Below, piece after piece: positions 1 through 7,906 of a stretch of 47,342 bases of DNA. The stretch is from Phaeodactylibacter sp. Its GTDB lineage: Bacteria; Bacteroidota; Bacteroidia; Chitinophagales; Saprospiraceae. Every line of letters starts with the position of its first letter. Position 1 is the stretch's first letter. The DNA lies in the NCBI RefSeq assembly GCF_022763345.1, contig NZ_JALEGS010000052.1:1-47342 (forward strand), given 5' to 3'. The position numbers were made by a program, and so were the translations under genes. The notes under the pieces are model-generated. The model was not told the DNA's origin and made no database searches. It worked only from the letters and a program-made list of their open reading frames with translations.

Positions 1-237
1 AAAATGCGCGTTTGGCGGGTCAAATAAGTATTTTTCCATGACGTCACTGTTCACAAGGCTTTGGTTATCAGCCGAAGTGCACCTCCAAACATACACTAAT
101 TTACGGATAGCAGATAATATGGCTTGCCGTGTATCAAATGCCTCTTGATAAGAAACATTATCTTGCAGGTAACCAAGAATATCGTTGATATCTTTCTTGG
201 CTAAACTTGTAACGATTATTCGGTACGTTTCAGCCAT
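1..237 (-). CDS. RelE/ParE-type toxin, partial (C-terminus off the window)
   Basis: The minus-strand frame opens with ATG at 237 and stays open for 79 codons to the window edge, so the C-terminus is missing. The N-terminus (MAETYRIIVTSLAKKDI, then DILGYLQDN) and the following helix with AILSAIRKL match the usual opening of RelE/ParE toxins: a first beta strand, then a two-helix hairpin. It overlaps the end of the upstream antitoxin gene by 22 bases in another frame, the usual antitoxin-first translational coupling. Family members either cleave ribosome-bound mRNA (RelE) or poison gyrase (ParE). Which activity applies cannot be judged without the C-terminal residues. Confidence 0.7.
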   Translation of the reverse strand, partial: MAETYRIIVTSLAKKDINDILGYLQDNVSYQEAFDTRQAILSAIRKLVYVWRCTSADNQSLVNSDVMEKYLFDPPNAHF

Positions 238-485
238 TTTTCCGATTCTTTTTCAAGTTCTGCCAACGTGATGTACTCACCACGAGCTACTTGTCCCATT
301 GCTTCGTCAGCTTGCTCTTCTAAGGTAGAAGTCGTAATTGGTCTTCCATCAACCTCATAGCCAATAATAGGATCTTCTTCTCTTTTCTGGTAAGTTTCCA
401 GCATAGCGTGGATAGCTTCCAAAAGTGCATGATCCACTTCATCAATCATCTGATGAACTTTGGCTCTTATTTCTACAGTACTCAT
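216..485 (-). CDS. Antitoxin of a RelE/ParE-type module (addiction module protein)
   Basis: This small acidic protein of 89 residues begins MSTVEIRAKVHQMIDEVD. It resembles the short helical antitoxins that sit directly before RelE/ParE toxins in Bacteroidota. The helical N-terminal half is followed by a segment containing DPIIGYEVDGRPI and a charged tail ending EKWLKRTE, the part expected to wrap the toxin. An ATG two codons upstream (491) is also possible; the inner ATG is preferred because family members usually begin MST. The gene overlaps the toxin gene by 22 bases. Such antitoxins neutralise the toxin and often repress their own promoter, but no operator could be recognised here. Confidence 0.7.
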   Translation of the reverse strand: MSTVEIRAKVHQMIDEVDHALLEAIHAMLETYQKREEDPIIGYEVDGRPITTSTLEEQADEAMGQVARGEYITLAELEKESEKWLKRTE

Positions 486-623
486 GAACATGTATTTAGA
501 GTCATGAATATAAACGTTTTATTACTCAAAAAATTCATTTCATAGGCTGATATTTCAACTATTGCCTCTCTTGAACTTTTTTCCCTTTCAAAACACTTAC
601 CGCATCAACAAGAGTAAACGGAC

Positions 624-661
624 AAAAAACCGGCTGCAAGCCCAATGCCCACAGCCGGTTT
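624..661 (-). terminator. Rho-independent terminator after the DUF1080 gene
   Basis: A perfect 10-bp stem (aaaccggctg at 627-636 and cagccggttt at 652-661) encloses a 15-base loop. Read on the minus strand the stem runs directly into six T residues (624-629). It lies 26 bases beyond the stop of the DUF1080 gene and therefore closes the minus-strand carbohydrate block. Confidence 0.85.
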
Positions 662-687
662 AAACTTAATCAAGAGCGCTGTCTGAT

Positions 688-1503
688 TTACAGCTTCTTG
701 ATCTTAATATTCCGGAACCAAACATCATTGCCGTGGTCCTGAAGGCCAATATGCCCTTCCTTAGCGACGTCAATGAAGTCCTGATAATCCTTGAACTTAC
801 TGTTGGCCACCATCTCTTTCCAGTCGTCTGTCCAGAGGTGGTACTCTACCACATTCTCACCATTTTGGGTATGTACGATGGTGCCATCGTAGGAAAGAAT
901 GGTCACCTCGTTCCAACCACTATTAGCTGGTACCGCATTTTGCGGCTTCGCCGGGATCAGGTCGTAGAGGGAGCCTGCCTGCCGGTTGCCATCTTTTCCA
1001 AGACGGGCATCAGGGTGCTTCTCATTATCGAGGACTTGCATTTCAGGAGAGGATTTCCAGATCGCCTGCCCATCTTCACCACATTTTTCGCGGGCCAGAT
1101 AGAAGATACCGCTGTTGCCGCCTTCGGAGATTTTCCACTCCAGTTTCAGTTCAAAATTGCCGAAGGTTTCCTTGGTGATGATGTCGCCACCGCCACCAGC
1201 TTCGCCCTGGCCAGATGCTTTGCACATTAAGGTACCGTCTACGACTTCCCATCCTTTTTCCGGGAAACCATCTTTACAGTAACCTTTCCACTGATCGGTG
1301 CTTTCGCCATCAAAAAGGAGCATCCAGCCATCGGCTTTTTCCTCCTCGGTGAGCGTATTCATCGCTGCCGGAGCTTCAGCCTCTGTGGTTCCATCAGTAG
1401 CTTCAGCTTCTGTGGCTTCTCCTTCGGTAGCTTCCGAGGCACCGCCCTGGCAGGAAGCCAGGGCAAACGCCAAAGCAGCAAACAAAAGAATTTTGAATTT
1501 CAT
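688..1503 (-). CDS. DUF1080 / 3-keto-disaccharide hydrolase family lipoprotein
   Basis: A 271-residue lipoprotein. The start is ATG at 1503; the longer frame begins only at a TTG. The signal peptide ends in a lipobox (ALASC, Cys18). A low-complexity Ala/Thr/Glu linker at about residues 20-47 tethers the domain. The rest is one DUF1080 domain (PF06439), a concanavalin-like beta sandwich: WMLLFDGES near the start, then the typical WKISEGGNSGIFYLAR, GSLYDLIPA and a final WFRNIKIKKL. Characterised relatives hydrolyse or eliminate 3-keto-glycosides. The gene follows a Tat-exported Gfo/Idh/MocA oxidoreductase by 27 bases, so a pair that oxidises a sugar at C3 and then cleaves the glycoside outside the cytoplasm is plausible. 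The substrate is unknown. Loose lectin-like or signalling roles are also possible for DUF1080 domains. Confidence 0.85.
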   Translation of the reverse strand: MKFKILLFAALAFALASCQGGASEATEGEATEAEATDGTTEAEAPAAMNTLTEEEKADGWMLLFDGESTDQWKGYCKDGFPEKGWEVVDGTLMCKASGQGEAGGGGDIITKETFGNFELKLEWKISEGGNSGIFYLAREKCGEDGQAIWKSSPEMQVLDNEKHPDARLGKDGNRQAGSLYDLIPAKPQNAVPANSGWNEVTILSYDGTIVHTQNGENVVEYHLWTDDWKEMVANSKFKDYQDFIDVAKEGHIGLQDHGNDVWFRNIKIKKL

Positions 1504-1530
1504 AATCAAAGTATTGTTTTTCGTTGATGC

Positions 1531-3009
1531 TTAATAGTTCCAACCCTTGCGGTACGGACGCTTGATGTAATCTTCCATCGCCTGCTTCGCATTGATGGTT
1601 GCGTATTGGGTATCAAAACGCGGGTCGCCGTCCACTACCGTAAACTTATCAGAAGAAACCACCCGGATTTCTTCGTCATCAGCAATATTGGTAATCTTCA
1701 TATTCGCACCATCCCACTCCAGCTTACGCTTCAGGTCCTGTAGACGGATGGCCAGGTTACCCATTACCACTACCTCATTCAATGGAGCAGAGTAGCCAAA
1801 GTGAGAAGACGCTTCCGTACGGCTGCCTTTGTCTTCCTTGCAGGCACGTACCCAATCCATTTCGTGGCTGGTTTCTACGCGGCGCAGCTCATTGGTTGCC
1901 TTAGGAGGGTCGTTCTCCCGCCCTACGATGTAGGGGTCACGGGCGTAAGTGCTGCAAATGAGTGTGCCTTTGGAGCCTACAAACATAGCACCACCACCAC
2001 CGTCACCAAGGATCTTGCCTTCCGGAATTCCTTCAGGGCGATCTGGAAGTAAGCCGCCATCGTACCAGGTAAACTCAACAGCTGGCATGTTGACTTTGCC
2101 CATCTTCTTACGCTCAGGGAAATAGTACGTTACCTTTTCAGCGATTGGCGCGCTTTCGGTATTTACCTGAGAGGAACTGCCTTCAAAAGCAGTAGGCTGC
2201 CCAAGATTAAGGGCTTTGAAAACCGGGTCGATGATGTGACATCCCATATCGCCCAGTGCACCGGTACCGAAGTCCCACCACGCACGCCAGTTCCAAGGCG
2301 TATAAGCCGGGTGGTAAGGGCGCCATTTAGCCGGGCCGATAAAGAGGTCCCAGTCCAGAGTAGGTGGTACAGAAGGCGTTTCGGTCGGCCGCTCCAGGCC
2401 CTGTGGCCAGATCGGGCGGTTGGTCCAGGCGTGAACTTCCTTCACCTCACCGATTTCACCATTCCAAATCCACTCGCAAACCTGACGAATGCCTTCGCCG
2501 GAGTTGCCCTGATTGCCCATCTGCGTGGCTACGCCGGTTTCTTTCGCCAGCTTAGCCAGCATACGGGACTCATAGACCGAGTGGGTCAAAGGCTTCTGCA
2601 CATAGACGTGCTTGCCGGCACGCATGGCATCTGCAGTTACCACATAGTGCGTATGGTCAGGCGTACCCACCACTACGGCGTCGATTTCGTCGCCCATATC
2701 TTCCATCATGCGGCGGTAGTCTTTGTATACCGCTGCATCCGGATAATCATTAAAACACTTGGCAGCGTATTTCCAATCTACATCACAAAGCGCTACAATA
2801 TTTTGAGAATTCATATTGCGCAGGTTAGAACGGCCCATACCGCCTACACCAACGCCTGCAATGTTTAATTTGTCACTTGGCATCACATGCCCCAGTCCGG
2901 AAACTACGGTGCTGGGCACGATGGTCATCCCAGCCGCAGCAACACCAGCCTGACGGATAAAAGTCCGGCGATCCAGTCCCTTTGATCCTTTTTTTCCTGG
3001 TTTTTTCAT
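1531..3009 (-). CDS. Tat-exported Gfo/Idh/MocA family oxidoreductase
   Basis: A 492-residue NAD(P)-dependent sugar oxidoreductase. A twin-arginine signal (DRRTFIRQAG, residues 13-22) and a hydrophobic stretch ending near residue 40 indicate export as a folded, cofactor-loaded protein. The Rossmann glycine motif GVGVGGMGR is at residues 52-60. The catalytic-lysine motif appears as YVQKPLTHS (about residue 139) in place of the usual EKP. The C-terminal alpha/beta domain has WWDFGTGALGDMGCH, typical of the larger exported Bacteroidota members. It is transcribed just before a DUF1080 lipoprotein, which supports a joint oxidation-hydrolysis role on glycosides. The exact substrate, sugar position and cofactor recycling route cannot be read from sequence. 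Confidence 0.88.
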   Translation of the reverse strand: MKKPGKKGSKGLDRRTFIRQAGVAAAGMTIVPSTVVSGLGHVMPSDKLNIAGVGVGGMGRSNLRNMNSQNIVALCDVDWKYAAKCFNDYPDAAVYKDYRRMMEDMGDEIDAVVVGTPDHTHYVVTADAMRAGKHVYVQKPLTHSVYESRMLAKLAKETGVATQMGNQGNSGEGIRQVCEWIWNGEIGEVKEVHAWTNRPIWPQGLERPTETPSVPPTLDWDLFIGPAKWRPYHPAYTPWNWRAWWDFGTGALGDMGCHIIDPVFKALNLGQPTAFEGSSSQVNTESAPIAEKVTYYFPERKKMGKVNMPAVEFTWYDGGLLPDRPEGIPEGKILGDGGGGAMFVGSKGTLICSTYARDPYIVGRENDPPKATNELRRVETSHEMDWVRACKEDKGSRTEASSHFGYSAPLNEVVVMGNLAIRLQDLKRKLEWDGANMKITNIADDEEIRVVSSDKFTVVDGDPRFDTQYATINAKQAMEDYIKRPYRKGWNY

Positions 3010-3398
3010 TTAATCTGATTGTTTTGATTTTGGAAATTAAAATAAGCAAATCTGTACAATTCCCAACTTTATGGGCAGGATTTGATGGCTCAATTTATGA
3101 ATTATTGTACAGCCAGATTAGGAAACCGGGCAACAACTTACTATCCAACAGCAGGTTATCGGTACCTGCTAGGTGTAATCTTTACACTAACTTTTTTAAA
3201 AAATATTTTGCTGCTTTAGCTGGGCAAGATGCTCCCGGGCAGGTTATACCCTACCCTGTTACGGTTCCTTTTCCCAAAGTATCCCCTGATCTTCAAACCA
3301 ACTATCCGGTATGGCCTTTCTCCGCTGTTCATTCGCCTTAACTGCATCATCAATATTGATCATATAGTGGTGAATGCGCTTGCCTGGCAGGTGGGTGA
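3010..3398. other. Intergenic region with two adjacent inverted repeats
   Basis: This 389-base gap separates the GH16 stop from the oxidoreductase start; no convincing gene is seen. It holds two small hairpins side by side: AGCAGGT/ACCTGCT (3150-3156 and 3164-3170, 7-base loop) and GTGTAA/TTACAC (3173-3178 and 3182-3187). A run of six T follows on the plus strand. Either could be an operator, or part of the end of the upstream GH2-GH16 transcript. The region presumably also contains the promoter of the oxidoreductase gene, but no clear -7 element was found. Confidence 0.45.
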
Positions 3399-4226
3399 TC
3401 AATAAGGCGTATACCTCACGTAGTCAATATAGTACCGCTGAGGAAAGATCGTCGTATCAATCCCCTGCCGGCCGCCCCAGTTGCCACCGATGGCCAGATT
3501 GAGCTTCAATGCCTGCGGGCGGTCAAAGGGCCAGCGCTGAAAGTCGGCAGCTGCATCCCGCTCAAAGGAGAAATAACGGGTGGAATCAACGTAAAAGTCA
3601 ATCCGCTCCGGCGTCCAGTCGATGGCATAGACATGGAAGGCTGTGGAGGCATCCTCAATCCGGATGGAATCCCCCTTGTTGGTCCCTGCCACCCAGTTGT
3701 AAGCGCCAGTGTGAACGTTAGCGTAGATCATCCCCGGATTATACCCTACGAATTCCATAATATCGATTTCCCCTCGGTCGGGCCAGGGGATGTCTTCGCC
3801 CATTTTATTGCCGAGCGTCCAGATGGCCGGCCACACCCCGCGCCCGGCAGGCAGCTTGGCACGGACTTCCATGCGGCCGTAGAGGAATTCCCGTCTGCCC
3901 GCTGTATGCAGAGAGGCGGAGGTATATTCAGCGGTTCCCCACTGTTCCTGCCACCGGTCGCTATCGGGATTATGGCGGGCATTGGGGAAGGGCTCGCGGC
4001 GGGCTTCAAGCACCAGGCAACCGTCTTCGATGTAGGCGTTTTCGGGGCGGTTGGTGTAGTATTGCCCCTCGTGATTACGGATGAAGCCTTCTTCGAAACG
4101 CCAAAGGTTGGTATCGATGACCGGGCGGTCGAATTCGTCACTCCAGCCTTTCATGGCAGACGGACCGGGTAGCCCGACCGATTGGGCAATCAGGAAAAAC
4201 ATTAGCGGTAAAATGGAGGTGCTCAT
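3399..4226 (-). CDS. Secreted glycoside hydrolase family 16 (beta-glucanase/laminarinase-like)
   Basis: A 275-residue GH16 enzyme with a short N-terminal signal sequence (MSTSILPLMFFLIAQ) and no accessory domain. The catalytic motif GEIDIMEFVG gives nucleophile Glu153, Asp155 and acid/base Glu158. YGRMEVRAKLPAG and VWPAIWTLG before it and LNLAIGGNWGG near the C-terminus are characteristic of the laminarinase-like branch. GH16 enzymes retain configuration and cut internal beta-1,3, beta-1,4 or beta-1,3/1,4 bonds, including in galactans. The gene starts one base after the stop of the GH2 beta-galactosidase, so they form one transcript. That partner makes a galactose-containing substrate possible despite the laminarinase-like motifs. 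Confidence 0.88.
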   Translation of the reverse strand: MSTSILPLMFFLIAQSVGLPGPSAMKGWSDEFDRPVIDTNLWRFEEGFIRNHEGQYYTNRPENAYIEDGCLVLEARREPFPNARHNPDSDRWQEQWGTAEYTSASLHTAGRREFLYGRMEVRAKLPAGRGVWPAIWTLGNKMGEDIPWPDRGEIDIMEFVGYNPGMIYANVHTGAYNWVAGTNKGDSIRIEDASTAFHVYAIDWTPERIDFYVDSTRYFSFERDAAADFQRWPFDRPQALKLNLAIGGNWGGRQGIDTTIFPQRYYIDYVRYTPY

Positions 4227-4227
4227 G

Positions 4228-7200
4228 TTAATTGGTTTTTGGTACGGGCGTCGTTAGCCACGCTTGCAAAGATCGTTTGTTCCGGAAAGGGCGCAGCACA
4301 AAACCATAGCGATATTCTGAAGCATTCAGGCGAAACTCCGGGTGGGCTTTAGATTCCTTTGACCAGGTATTGTCTCCGCCTACGCCCAGTAACTGATGGT
4401 CAATATTGACGGTCAGGAAGTCTCGTTCGGGCAGTTCCGGAGTGTGCGTTGCGGCTTCCAGATCGGCCATGCTGTACGGCCAAACGCTCATACTAAGGCT
4501 ATCCTGAGCCTGCACCAGCAATCCACTGCCGCGCCCAGAGGAAAGCGCCATCCAACGCACGCCGGTTCGGTTGCTGCACTCCTGTGGCATGATGTAGCTT
4601 TCGAAAAAGCTGTCCACCTGCATGCTGTAACGGCCTAATTGAGCACTCAACAACCGGTCGATGTAATTCTCATGCGGCCCGCGCCCGAGAAACTCAATTT
4701 GATCATAGGCATCCGGGATGGCCATTTGCATTCCGATGCGGGGCAGTTCCGGGTAGTCGCCTTCTTTTTTGAAATGGTAATCAACCTTGACCTGCCCGTC
4801 CGCGTAGAAGGTGTACACCGTCTTTTGACTGGCTTTGCCTTCCAGTAGGACACTTTGCACTTCCACCTGCACGTAGCTGGCCGCTTCCTGTACGCGCACG
4901 CCGTGAACTTTGGCTTGTTCAGCCGCCGTTTTCCAAGCCGCAGCTTCGCGGTAAATTTTCCAGCCCCGTCGGTCGTTGTCGGTGGGCGCACGCCAGTAGT
5001 TGGGCTTCAGGGGGGCTTCCAGCCAGTTGGTGGAGCCGGTTTTGTAGCCGGATAGCGCACCAGTGGTTTTGTCTACAGTAGCATCAAAATCGTTGCCCGT
5101 AATTCTGACTTGTTGCTCACGCTCTTCCAGCATGAGCCTGCCTTCTGGAGCACTAAAGCTTCGGTTGTCCGGCACTTCCGGCAGTACAAACTGCGCAGAG
5201 GCAATCTCATGCCCCGCCGGTGCCCAGGATTGCGCTTCCGGGAGTTTTACGCTAACATCCAAGGTATAGATTCTATCGGGCAGAAAGTCAATGTCGAGCA
5301 TTCTAATGTACTGAAACGGCCAAGAGGCACCCGGAGGACATTCCGGCAGTTCTGATTCGTCCATTTGTAGCACCTTACCATTTTCCAATAGGCGGTACTG
5401 AATTGCATAGCCTTTCAAATTGGTAAAATCATACAAGTTGGTCAATTCAACTTTACCTTTCTTTGGTTCATTGCTGGTGATACGGACGGGCTGAAAGACT
5501 TTTTTCCACTCTTTAGCACCGGGCTTCACCCGGCGGTCGGGGTCTACAACGCCATTCAGGCAGAAGTTCTCGTCATTGATCAGGGTATCGCCAAAATCAC
5601 CTCCGTAGGCAAAATACCTTTCGCCAGTTTCGGTGGTTTTGACCAGCCCCTGATCGACCCAGTCCCAGACAAATGCCCCGACAATCTGCGGTTCCGCCTG
5701 TATCACATCCCGGAATTTGAACAGATTGCCCGTGGAATTGCCCATAGAGTGGGCCATTTCGCACCACATGATGGGCAGTTTCAAATCTGACTGACGGCTG
5801 AGGTTGACCATCTCGGGGATAGACCAGTACATACGGCTGTACATATCCACGTAGCTGGCTTTGGTGTGCGGGAACTCGTGATTGCCCTCGTAGTGCACCA
5901 GGCGGGTATCGTCGTACTCGCGTATGAAGCCGGTCATCGCAGCGTGATTGGCTCCGGCACCAGACTCATTGCCCAGTGACCAAAAAATGATGGAGGGATG
6001 GTTTTTGTGGCGTTCCACCATACGCACCGCCCGCTCCACAAAACCATTCGACCAACGTGGGTCTTTGGTCAACAAACTGCCAATACCGTGAACCTCAAGG
6101 TTGGCTTCGCAAATGACATACAAACCGTGGCGGTCGCAGAGTTCGTAAAAGCGGGGGTCGTTGGGATAGTGGGAAGTCCGCACGGCGTTGAAGTTCAGTT
6201 GCTTCATCAGGCGAATATCCGCTTCCATATCGGCTACTGAGACCACCTTGCCCGTAACCGGGTGATGGTCATGGCGATTGGCCCCGTACAGCTCCACCGA
6301 TTCCCCGTTGATGAGCAGTTCTCCTTCCGGGCCGATTTGGATATTCCGAAAGCCAATGCGGCTGCTTCGAGCTTCCACAGTTTGCCCATTCTCATCCTTA
6401 AGCGCAATGACCAAGGTGTAGCGGTTGGGCGTTTCCGCTGTCCAGGGCTCAATATTGAAAACAGTAGCCGAAAGCACCGTACTTTCCCGTGGGTAAACCC
6501 GAAGGTCCTCCCTTATCACCTCACTGACCGTAGCCTTGAGGGGCTCCTCCAGCATGGGGTGGCCCGAATCATCGTACACATCAATTTCGTAGGACCAGCC
6601 TTCTAAATCGGATAATCTGCTATGGTTGAGCCGGGGCTTGACTGTGAGATTACCGTAGCTGTAGCCTTCATCAAGACCTGCTTTGACAAAGAAATCCTGA
6701 ATGTGGGTCCGGGGCTGCGCCAGCAACATGACCTCCCGGTGAATACCGCTCAGGCGCCAGTGGTCCTGATCCTCAAGGTAGCTGCCATCGGACCAGCGGT
6801 GTACTTTCACCGCCAGCAGGTTCTTTTCTCCAAATTTCACATAGGGCGTGATATCAAATTCCGTAGCCACCCGGCTGTCTTCGCTATAGCCAACCATCTC
6901 CCCATTCACCCAAACATAGTACGCAGAGCTCACGCCTCCAAAGTGCAGTACCACCTGCTGATTGGCCCAGTCTGAAGGCACCTCAAAAGTGTGGCGGTAG
7001 CAGCCGGTGGGGTTGTCCTCATCAGGGACGTAGGGCGGGTCTACCGGCACAAAGGGATAGGTGATGTTGGTGTAAATCGCGGTGCCGTAGCCCTGCAGTT
7101 CCCAGTTGGAAGGCACTGGAATCTGCGCCCATCCTTTGGGTTGAAAATCTGGCAGATGGAAATCTTTCGGAGCGGCTTCGGGCACCTCAGCGAAGGCAAA

Positions 7201-7428
7201 CGCCCAGTTTCCATTCAGGCTGAGGTAGCGCCCGGAGGCTTCGCGGTCCACCATAAGGGCGGTGGCTTCATCGGGATAGGAATAGGACGTTGCCCGGGCC
7301 GGCATGCGGTTGATACCGTTAACGGCGGGGTCTTCCCAAGGTTGTAGCTGGGCTTGTGCGGCAAAGGCCGTGCTCAAGGTAAGCAACAGTACAACCGCTA
7401 AATTGCGATAAGCATAAGAAGATGGCAT
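4228..7428 (-). CDS. Glycoside hydrolase family 2 beta-galactosidase (LacZ type), exported
   Basis: A 1066-residue five-domain GH2 enzyme with a signal peptide (MPSSYAYRNLAVVLLLTLST, cleavage near AQAQ). In order it has an N-terminal jelly roll (PVPSNWELQGYGTAIYTN), an immunoglobulin-like domain, the TIM barrel, a linker domain and the C-terminal small-chain domain. Barrel landmarks are GANRHDHHPVTG, the acid/base in WSLGNESG (Glu488) and the nucleophile in MWCEMAHSMGN (Glu557). Length and motifs match LacZ. It would release terminal beta-galactose, or a related residue, from oligosaccharides in the periplasm. It leads a two-gene transcript with the GH16 gene. Directly upstream lies only a GH3 tail fragment, so this locus has been rearranged. 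Confidence 0.92.
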   Translation of the reverse strand: MPSSYAYRNLAVVLLLTLSTAFAAQAQLQPWEDPAVNGINRMPARATSYSYPDEATALMVDREASGRYLSLNGNWAFAFAEVPEAAPKDFHLPDFQPKGWAQIPVPSNWELQGYGTAIYTNITYPFVPVDPPYVPDEDNPTGCYRHTFEVPSDWANQQVVLHFGGVSSAYYVWVNGEMVGYSEDSRVATEFDITPYVKFGEKNLLAVKVHRWSDGSYLEDQDHWRLSGIHREVMLLAQPRTHIQDFFVKAGLDEGYSYGNLTVKPRLNHSRLSDLEGWSYEIDVYDDSGHPMLEEPLKATVSEVIREDLRVYPRESTVLSATVFNIEPWTAETPNRYTLVIALKDENGQTVEARSSRIGFRNIQIGPEGELLINGESVELYGANRHDHHPVTGKVVSVADMEADIRLMKQLNFNAVRTSHYPNDPRFYELCDRHGLYVICEANLEVHGIGSLLTKDPRWSNGFVERAVRMVERHKNHPSIIFWSLGNESGAGANHAAMTGFIREYDDTRLVHYEGNHEFPHTKASYVDMYSRMYWSIPEMVNLSRQSDLKLPIMWCEMAHSMGNSTGNLFKFRDVIQAEPQIVGAFVWDWVDQGLVKTTETGERYFAYGGDFGDTLINDENFCLNGVVDPDRRVKPGAKEWKKVFQPVRITSNEPKKGKVELTNLYDFTNLKGYAIQYRLLENGKVLQMDESELPECPPGASWPFQYIRMLDIDFLPDRIYTLDVSVKLPEAQSWAPAGHEIASAQFVLPEVPDNRSFSAPEGRLMLEEREQQVRITGNDFDATVDKTTGALSGYKTGSTNWLEAPLKPNYWRAPTDNDRRGWKIYREAAAWKTAAEQAKVHGVRVQEAASYVQVEVQSVLLEGKASQKTVYTFYADGQVKVDYHFKKEGDYPELPRIGMQMAIPDAYDQIEFLGRGPHENYIDRLLSAQLGRYSMQVDSFFESYIMPQECSNRTGVRWMALSSGRGSGLLVQAQDSLSMSVWPYSMADLEAATHTPELPERDFLTVNIDHQLLGVGGDNTWSKESKAHPEFRLNASEYRYGFVLRPFRNKRSLQAWLTTPVPKTN

Positions 7429-7446
7429 ATCAGTTATTTTTTTCAG

Positions 7447-7611
7447 ATGCTTAAAGCTAAAAAAATCAGGACACTTCGCCTGGAGGCTGACCTAGCTTTT
7501 TATACGACCAATGGAGAGTGGGAAGCGGAGCCGGGACGCTTTTCGGTCTTTGCAGGCAACAGCTCGAAGGCAGACCTGGAGGCGGAGTTTGAGCTGGCTG
7601 CGCCTCGGTAG
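7447..7611 (+). pseudogene. Orphan C-terminal tail of a GH3 beta-glucosidase
   Basis: On the plus strand a 54-codon frame (ATG 7447 to TAG 7611) encodes a peptide with LEADLAFYTTNGEW and EPGRFSVFAGNSS. This is the signature end of the fibronectin type III-like domain closing GH3 beta-glucosidases (Tyr/Phe, Gly-x-Trp, Glu-Pro-Gly-x-Phe, Val-Gly-x-Ser-Ser). The catalytic TIM-barrel and sandwich domains are absent: the sequence immediately 5' is the start of the divergent GH2 gene. I read it as the remnant of a full GH3 gene whose body was deleted. The match is from family knowledge; a homology search would settle it. Confidence 0.7.
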
Positions 7612-7770
7612 GGCTTGGGTACTCTAGAGGGAAGTAAACAACATTAAGACACCAGTGCGACTAAGCCGAATTAGTGGTTAGTTTTTTTGCTCCTGAAGCA
7701 CTTGCAAATACTGCATATTAAATGGTCAGGTATTTACGGCTCAATCAACCAGACTTCTGTAAGTCATAGT

Positions 7771-7850
7771 TTTACATTCCGTACCTACGGCACGGGATAT
7801 TCTTTTAGTGTGATTTTTTTTACCCACATCAGACCCCTAACGGGGTCAAT
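7771..7850. repeat. Twin-palindrome REP-like element
   Basis: Two small stem-loops of similar design lie 46 bases apart. The first is CCGTaCC-TAC-GGcACGG (7779-7795, one A/C mismatch). The second is GACCCC-TAAC-GGGGTC (7832-7847, perfect). Both have GC-rich arms around a TA(A)C loop, and a run of eight T sits between them. The arrangement resembles short intergenic palindromic repeats common in Bacteroidota genomes. No other copy was seen in this window, so its repeat status is inferred. It lies in the decayed patch between the GH3 tail and the broken beta-helix gene. Confidence 0.45.
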
Positions 7851-7906
7851 TGTAGAATACAAACCCAATGTTCAAATCAGTAAAGCCATTACAACGAATA
7901 CCTATC

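Noticed and set aside
2982..3341. Plus-strand 119-codon frame across the GH16-oxidoreductase gap
   Set aside because: It starts inside the oxidoreductase signal region on the opposite strand and shows no domain; the composition is that of AT-rich intergenic DNA.
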